From NCBI RefSeq assembly GCF_035486915.1, contig NZ_DATHMR010000210.1:1-16458 (forward strand): a DNA stretch of 16,458 nucleotides. The letters run 5' to 3'. Shown one piece after another: positions 6,479 through 12,600 of the stretch (position 1 is the stretch's first letter; the number at the start of each line of letters is the position of its first letter). Origin of the DNA: Dyella_B sp035486915. GTDB taxonomy: Bacteria > Pseudomonadota > Gammaproteobacteria > Xanthomonadales > Rhodanobacteraceae. A program made the position numbers and the translations under genes. The notes beneath the pieces were generated by a model. The model was given only the letters and a program-made list of their open reading frames with translations, did not search any database and was not told where the DNA came from.

Positions 6479-7213
6479 ATGCGCACTACACGCATTCATA
6501 TCGATCAACCGCTGGATCTGACTGCCGAAGTGGCACTTCCGCCGCAAGCCGCCGAGCACGTCGCGCGCGTATTGCGGATGAATCCGGGAGATGCGGTAAT
6601 CGTTTTCAACGGCGACGGTCATGATTACGCCGCGACGCTGACGTCGGTTGGCAAACGCGATGTCATTTTACGCATCGACAGCCGCGAGCCCATCGCCAAC
6701 GAATCGCCGCTGACGTTAACGCTGGCGCAAGGTGTGGCGCGTGGCGAAAAAATGGATCTGATTGTGCAGAAGGCGACGGAGCTCGGTGTGTCGCGCATCG
6801 TGCCGGTGTTTACTGAACGTTCCGAAGTGAAGCTGGATTCGTCGCGTGCAGAAAAACGTTTGATTCACTGGCGTGCCGTCGCGGCCAGTGCATGCGAACA
6901 AAGCGGCCGCGTTCGCGTACCCGAAGTAACGCCAGCGCAAACACTGCAAGCGTGGATTGAAGGCCTCGACGAGAACGGCACGCAACGTCTTGCATTGCTG
7001 CCTGAAGGAACCTTGCGCCCGCGCGAACTGAAGTTCGGCAAAGCCGGCGGCGTGCTGGTGGTCGGTCCCGAAGGTGGCCTCGGCGATCGCGATGTCGCAA
7101 CGCTGAAAGACGCGGGTTTTCACGGGCTGCGGCTGGGGCCACGCATTCTGCGTACGGAAACGGCAGGGCTGGCTGCACTCGCGGCATTGCAAGCGCTGCA
7201 CGGCGATTTCTAA
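6479..7213 (+). CDS. rsmE: 16S rRNA (uracil-1498-N3)-methyltransferase RsmE
   Basis: The 244-aa product (E. coli RsmE is 243 aa) methylates N3 of U1498 in 16S rRNA using S-adenosylmethionine and acts on the assembled 30S subunit. It has the N-terminal PUA-like RNA-binding part (roughly residues 1–70, with HVARVLRMNPGD). A C-terminal SPOUT/trefoil-knot methyltransferase domain follows. Its SAM-binding loops are visible as LVVGPEGGLGDRD (about 193–205) and LRLGPRILRTETAGLAAL (about 217–234). KMDLIVQKATELGVSRIVPV is the family signature at the domain junction. The ATG at 6479 gives the standard N-terminus (MRTTRIHI); an in-frame ATG 18 nt upstream has no support. No clear Shine–Dalgarno is present. 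It lies downstream of bioA but is separated from it by the oppositely oriented small gene, so it is probably transcribed alone. Confidence 0.95.
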   Translation: MRTTRIHIDQPLDLTAEVALPPQAAEHVARVLRMNPGDAVIVFNGDGHDYAATLTSVGKRDVILRIDSREPIANESPLTLTLAQGVARGEKMDLIVQKATELGVSRIVPVFTERSEVKLDSSRAEKRLIHWRAVAASACEQSGRVRVPEVTPAQTLQAWIEGLDENGTQRLALLPEGTLRPRELKFGKAGGVLVVGPEGGLGDRDVATLKDAGFHGLRLGPRILRTETAGLAALAALQALHGDF

Positions 7214-7263
7214 GAGCGGCAGGTCGGTCAGCGCGCCGTCACCCAACATCTATACGCGCCCAC

Positions 7264-7301
7264 ATTGGCTCGCCCCCGGATCGAGTCCGGGGTAATCCAA
7301 T
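7264..7301. terminator. 38-nt palindromic stem-loop between convergent rsmE and chpC
   Basis: A perfect 7-bp GC stem, CCCCGGA (7274–7280) and TCCGGGG (7286–7292), closes a 5-nt loop. A second arm pair, ATTGG (7264–7268) and CCAAT (7297–7301), surrounds it. It lies 51 nt past the rsmE stop and 21 nt past the chpC stop, so it could serve as a bidirectional terminator or transcript-end protector. No run of T follows on either strand. The core resembles palindromic CCCCGGAxxxxxTCCGGGG words that recur between genes in several proteobacterial genomes, so it may be a dispersed intergenic repeat. Confidence 0.45.
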
Positions 7302-7321
7302 CTACCCATGCATCGTTGCGG

Positions 7322-7798
7322 TCAGCTGGCTTGCTGCAGCAGCTCGAAAACTTCGTTCTCGATACTTTCGAGATCCGGAATCATCGCCACGTCGTCACGC
7401 ACCAGTACCTGTGCCTTCACGCCACGCGGCAAGGGTTTGCCATCGTGGGTGGGAATGATCAGTTCGGCATTGAGCGTGGTCAGGCGCGGAAAGCCCTGCG
7501 TGACCACGGCGACAAACGGCAGATCCGGATTATCGCCCAGCGCCTTCAACACAGCCACGCGCACGGTGAGTTCGGAATCGCCCTCCTGTGCCTCGGCCAG
7601 CTTGGTGAACGATACAAGCGGCACGCGCCAGCCGCGCCATGCGATACGGCCCAGCAACCAATCCGGTGCGCCGGCAACCGGTTCGGGCGACGCAAAGGTG
7701 ATCACTTCGGCCACCGTCGCATTGGGCAGCAATAGCCGGAGGTTACCGACCGGCACCAGCACGCAACGAATTTCACGAGGTAGTTGCTGTTCGCTCAT
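7322..7798 (-). CDS. chpC: CheW-like adaptor of the Pil-Chp system (ChpC-type)
   Basis: The 158-aa protein is essentially one CheW domain. It has paired beta-barrel strands such as RCVLVPVGNLRLLLPNATVA (residues 11–30), then WLLGRIAWRGWRVPLVSF (about 47–64) and PFVAVVTQGFPRL. CheW proteins dock receptors onto the CheA-type kinase. ChpC is the accessory CheW homologue encoded after chpA/chpB in Pseudomonas, which has a separate main adaptor, PilI. The position here, last in pilJ–chpA–chpB–chpC, is the main reason for choosing ChpC. Its ATG overlaps the chpB stop (ATGA), and GAGG lies 7 nt upstream, so coupled translation is likely. Downstream is the 7264–7301 stem-loop. The domain is certain; the exact orthology is inferred. 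Confidence 0.85.
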   Translation of the reverse strand: MSEQQLPREIRCVLVPVGNLRLLLPNATVAEVITFASPEPVAGAPDWLLGRIAWRGWRVPLVSFTKLAEAQEGDSELTVRVAVLKALGDNPDLPFVAVVTQGFPRLTTLNAELIIPTHDGKPLPRGVKAQVLVRDDVAMIPDLESIENEVFELLQQAS

Positions 7799-9636
7799 CG
7801 GAAGTCCTCGACCAGTCGTACCGCGAGCTCCTGCGGTGAACCGGAAAAACTAGCCAGCCGTTCGGCCAGCACGCCATGCACCATATCGGAATAATGATCG
7901 CCCGCGGACGATTCGACCCACACCTGGCCACCGCGATCGTGGATCGCTTGCGCACCCGCGACGGCATCGGTCGCCTTGCCCGCAAACACGATCGCCAGAG
8001 CATCGCGGCCGAAGACATTGGCAGCCATCGTGAAACTGCTGTCGATCGAGGGCGACTGTTCGGACACGTCGGTCGCCGCACTGATTTCGACGCGGCCGTC
8101 GCGCGTGACACGGACCTGCTGCCCGCGCGGCACAACCAGCACCTCACCGGCACGCGCACGCGAACCTACGGCGGCGACTTTCACAGGCAATTTGCTCTGC
8201 GAAGCCAGCGACTGCGCCAACTCCTCGGCCGAACCATTAGCTTGATGTTGCGTCAGCAGAATCGGCAGCTTGATATCGTTCGACAGGGTAGAAAGAAAAG
8301 CACGCAACGATGCGTCGCTATCGCGCGCCGCGCCCAGTACCAGCAGACGCGCAAAAGCCGTATCCAGCTCCTGCAAATGCGTTTCGTGCGCGACGGCCGG
8401 CTCATAGTTGTGCTGCGGCGCAAGCGCCTCTTCGTTCGACACCAACTCAAGACTCAAACCTGGCTTGATCGGCGGCGCGTCGCCCTGGTCATCCGCATCG
8501 GGAGCCAGATAGTCGGCAGCGCTCACTTTCTCGACACCAAAATCTTTCTTGGCGGGCTGCGCGTAGTCGTCTTCAGCGACAAAGCCCCACTCCGGTGCAG
8601 CAGGCGCATGTGTCTGCTGCGCCAGCGTCGCCTTGACGATCTCCGGCGCTGTCACTTCTTCTTCGTCTGCCAGAGAGAGGTGATCGATGTTGAATCGGGC
8701 TTTTTCCACAGGTGCCGGCTCGTTGGAGGCACTTTGCATATGCGCATCGTGTTCGCCGAAGTTGCCGTCGTGCAACGGTGGTAACTCGTCGTCCTCACTG
8801 AACTTGAGGCTGGAAGCGAAGTCCTCGTCAACGTTCGTCGCTACGTGCTCGTCGGCAGGAAGCGCGGAGAGTTTGCTTTCGCCGAAGTCGCCATCGTGCA
8901 GCAGTGGCAGTTCGTCGTCTTCCTTGAATTTCAGGCCGGAACCGAGGCCATCATCAAAATCTGAAAATGCGTGTTCTTCCGTACTCTGCGGCGTCACTTC
9001 GAGCTCACCGAAGTTGCTCTCGTGCAAATCCGGCAATACTTCGCCGTTGCCGAAGGTCGGACCCGAACCGAATTCGTCTTCAGCAGCGACGGGTTCGTCG
9101 GATGCCAGCAATGCTTCCAGCTCGGCAGCAAGCGTTTCGGAATCCGGCGCCGATGCATCGTGGACCAGCTGCTGGCCGGCCATGGGATCGTTGATGAGTT
9201 CTTCGACGTGCTCTTCCGACGGTGCCGTTACAACCGGCTCCTCTGCAGCTGGCGGCGCACTCACCTCGCGCGCGTTGTCCGGGCGCGGCGGATCGATGGT
9301 GTCGGTGTTGAGCGCCTTGGCGGCGAGGTGACGCGCCCAGCGCGCACGATCCCAGCCATCCAATCCGCGGCTGGCCTGCGCATCGTTGAACACAACCGGT
9401 GTTTCGCCGCTTTTTACCAGGCCATAGATGCGGTCGAGCGTGCTGTCGTCGACGGCCTCGTCAAGGTTGACGACTAGAACGTCCACCCCCGCATTGCGCA
9501 GCGCCGCTTCGTCGAACGAACCGATCGGACCCTCGTGTGCGATCCGCGCTCCGTACTCCGAGAGCGCGTTGCGCAGATGACTTCCAAGTTCAGCATCGTC
9601 GAAGAAGAGCGCTACCGCAGTCACCTTTTCACTCAT
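7795..9636 (-). CDS. chpB: CheB-like Pil-Chp protein with degenerate methylesterase and receiver-like domains
   Basis: The 613-aa product has three parts. Residues 5–110 resemble a receiver domain, with an acidic pair (D13, D14). However, the phospho-acceptor position after the strand DVLVVNLDE is Asn57, and no clear conserved Lys follows. Residues 111–420 are a long acidic Pro/Ala/Glu linker with three 42-residue repeats. Residues 424–610 resemble a CheB methylesterase. The catalytic His is kept (H464 in LLTQHQ), as is the Asp (D557 in FAGKATDA) and the PSID segment (529–532). The GASTGG catalytic-Ser loop reads GAARDSD, with Ala437 in place of Ser. It is therefore probably unable to demethylate PilJ. 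CheB proteins are usually about 350 aa. Its ATG overlaps the chpA end by 8 nt behind a strong AGGAG (9644–9648), and its stop overlaps chpC. The symbol is by position and domain; the function is uncertain. Confidence 0.8.
   Translation of the reverse strand: MSEKVTAVALFFDDAELGSHLRNALSEYGARIAHEGPIGSFDEAALRNAGVDVLVVNLDEAVDDSTLDRIYGLVKSGETPVVFNDAQASRGLDGWDRARWARHLAAKALNTDTIDPPRPDNAREVSAPPAAEEPVVTAPSEEHVEELINDPMAGQQLVHDASAPDSETLAAELEALLASDEPVAAEDEFGSGPTFGNGEVLPDLHESNFGELEVTPQSTEEHAFSDFDDGLGSGLKFKEDDELPLLHDGDFGESKLSALPADEHVATNVDEDFASSLKFSEDDELPPLHDGNFGEHDAHMQSASNEPAPVEKARFNIDHLSLADEEEVTAPEIVKATLAQQTHAPAAPEWGFVAEDDYAQPAKKDFGVEKVSAADYLAPDADDQGDAPPIKPGLSLELVSNEEALAPQHNYEPAVAHETHLQELDTAFARLLVLGAARDSDASLRAFLSTLSNDIKLPILLTQHQANGSAEELAQSLASQSKLPVKVAAVGSRARAGEVLVVPRGQQVRVTRDGRVEISAATDVSEQSPSIDSSFTMAANVFGRDALAIVFAGKATDAVAGAQAIHDRGGQVWVESSAGDHYSDMVHGVLAERLASFSGSPQELAVRLVEDFR
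8701..9078 (-). repeat. Three 42-residue acidic tandem repeats inside chpB
   Basis: Residues 187–312 consist of three copies with an exact 42-aa (126-nt) period and no indels. The cores are GEVLPDLHESNFGE, DELPLLHDGDFGE and DELPPLHDGNFGE, starting at residues 198, 241 and 283. Each is preceded by an FG/LGSG-like lead (189, 231, 273) and followed by a more variable acidic tail. Copies 2 and 3 are closest to each other. DNA identity is still visible, for example TCGTGCA words 126 nt apart near 8768 and 8894, so the duplication is fairly recent or under selection. Confidence 0.85.
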
Positions 9637-12600
9637 TCACCGGCTCCTGCGCGCGCTGCTCAAGTACTTCGCTGATCTGTGCGAGCAATTCGGCTTCCTG
9701 ATAGGGCTTGCCGAGATAGCGTTCGACGCCAATGTCGAACGCGCGCTGGCGATGCTTCTCGCCGGTACGCGAGGTGATCATGATGATCGGCACGTGACGG
9801 AAGCGTACATCGGCCTTCATCTGCGTCGCCAATTCGAAGCCGTCCATACGCGGCATTTCGATGTCGAGCAGCATCAAGTCCGGCACGCGTTCGTGCAGTT
9901 TTTCGAGCGCGTCGACACCATCCTTCGCGGTGTCGACTTCGTACTCGTGACGTTCCAGTACGCGGCCGGTGACCTTGCGCATCGTGATCGAATCGTCGAC
10001 CACCATGACTAGCGGACGTGTGCGCACATCCTCGACGACCGGTGCAACGCTCGCGTAATCGAGACCTTCGGCCAGACGCTGTTCGCGGCGACTGAGGCCG
10101 TGGCGAACCAGCGGCGCGAGATCGAGAATCACAAGCACCGAACCGTCGCCCATGATGGTCGCGCCGAGGATGCCCGGCACGGAGCTGACCTGCGGACCCA
10201 CGGACTTCACCACGATTTCGCGAGAGCCAATCACCGCATCGATGCGGATGGCCGCGCGCAGATCGCCCGAACGCGTCAGCAGCAACGGAAGCTGTTCTTC
10301 GTCATCAACGTGACCCGCCGCAAGACCCAGCAACTCGGAGAGATCGTGAATGCCGAAGTCTTCACCGCCGTATTCGAACTGCGGATTGTCCTGCGACATG
10401 CGGTATGCAAGTTCGTCCGGCGTGATGCGGGCCACGCCCTGCACCGACGTCATCGGAATCGCGAACGTGGATTCGCCAATGCGCACCAGGATCGCCTGCG
10501 TCACCGCGAGGGTGAATGGCAGACGCAGCACGAAGGTCGTGCCTTCGCCCTGGCGTGAGTCGATCGCGAGCGAACCGCCGAGCTGTTTGATCTCGTTGGC
10601 CACCACGTCCATGCCCACGCCGCGACCGGCGAGCTGGGTGACGGCGCTGGCGGTGGAGAAACCCGTCTGCGTGATGAGCGCGAGGATCTGGTCGTCGCTC
10701 AGGCGCGTTTCCTGACGAATCAGGCCACGCTCGACGGCGCGCTTGCGGATGGCCTCGCGATCCAGACCGCGGCCATCGTCGCTCACGCGCACCACGACCT
10801 CGGTCGCTTCACGCGCCACGCGAATGCGTACGGCGCCTTCTTCGGACTTGCCTGCCTTCTTGCGATCTGCCGGCGATTCGATGCCGTGCGCAACTGCATT
10901 ACGCAACATGTGCTCGAACGGCGCCTTGATACGGTCGAGCAGGTTGCGATCCATTTCGCCGTGCGCGCCTTCCACATACAGCTGCGCGCTCTTGCTTTCT
11001 TCCTGCGCAGCCTGACGCAACGTGCGGCGCAGGTTCGGTACCATCGTGTCGAATGGCAGCATGCGTGTACGCAGCAAGCCTTCCTGCAATTCCGAACTGA
11101 CGCGCGACTGTTGGATCAGCAGCGTTTCCGCCTGACGGGTGAGTTCGTCGAGCATGTTCTGAATCGACACCAAGTCCGATACGGACTCGGCCAGCGCACG
11201 CGAGTACTGCTGCAGCTGCGAGAAGCGGTCGAGCTCGAGCGGATCGAACACGCCAATGCCTGCTTCGCGGTGCTCGCGCTGGAAGCGCGCGATGATCTGC
11301 GCTTCCGTTTCGATTTCGAGCATACGCAGCTGGCCGCGCAGACGCGAAACCGTCTGTTCGAGTTCGACCAGGTTGAAGCGATAGGCCGATACCTGCTGTT
11401 CCAGGCGCGAACGGTAGATCGCAACTTCGCCAGCGTTGTTGACGAGGTTGTCGAGCAGATCGGCGCGTACGCGGATCTGTTCCTGTGTGGTGCGGCCGAC
11501 TTCTTCCTGCTCGGCATCGTCGGCCGGTAGCAGTTGCGGCAGATCCACGTCGAGAGCCGGTGCTTGTGGCGCTTGCGGCGTATGCGGCGTATGCGATTCG
11601 GCGGCGGTTTCGTGTGTGCCGGTGCCGAGCAGGCTGTCGATCATGGCGCGCGGGTAAGCAATTTCCTTACCCTGCGACACGCTCTGCACCAGACCGTGCA
11701 TCTTGTCGAACGCGGCTTCGAGCTGACCGATGAGCGGGGCCGTGCGTTGCGACTCGACACCCTGCGAACGCTCAAGCAGCGTTTCCAAGGCGTGGCTGAG
11801 ATCGCCCACCGGCGTGATACCGGCAATGCGTGCGCCACCCTTGAGGGTGTGCAGTGCGCGGAGCAAGCCGGACATGTGCGAGACGTCGGCTGGCTCGGCG
11901 CGCCACTGGGCCAACACGCCATCGGCATCGTCCAGAATTTCGCGCGCTTCTTCGACGAAGATCTCGAGCAGGTCCGGGTCGACGTGGCTGAAGTTCATCA
12001 GCTCGCCATCGGCGACGTAGTCGATCGACTCATGCGAAGTGGCCGCAACAGCGTGCTTGGCCTTCTTGCGCGGCGGTTCGACCACTGGCGCTGCAGGCGC
12101 TGCGGGCTCTTCGACTTTCGCCTCGACTTCGGCTTCAGCCGGTGTTTCGGCAGCCGGTTCTTCTACCGGTTCTTCCGCGACCGGTGCTGCCGGTTCATCG
12201 ATGGGTTCGTTAGCAGCAATATGCTCGACGTGCGTTTCAACCGGCACCGCTTCATCTACGCGCGGCGCAGATTCGAGATGATCGGGCTCAAGCGCTTCGA
12301 GGCTGGCAAGCAGTTCGGCAAACTCGGCGTCTTCGTCGCTCGGCACATGAACGTGTGCGACGGGTTCTTCCTCGACTGTTTCGTGGGCCTCGGTCGCGGA
12401 AATATCCGAGAGCAATTCAGCGGTGTACTCGTCCACCGGTTCGGTGGGCTCGGAAACCGGCGTTGTTTCGAGTTCTTCCGCGTCGACATGCTTAACGTCG
12501 GCATCGGCGATTTCTTCTGCATGCTCGGGCTGCGCTTCCAGCTCGATATGCTGTGGCAACACATCCTGACGCTCGAACACGACGTGAGCGATTTGCGGCT

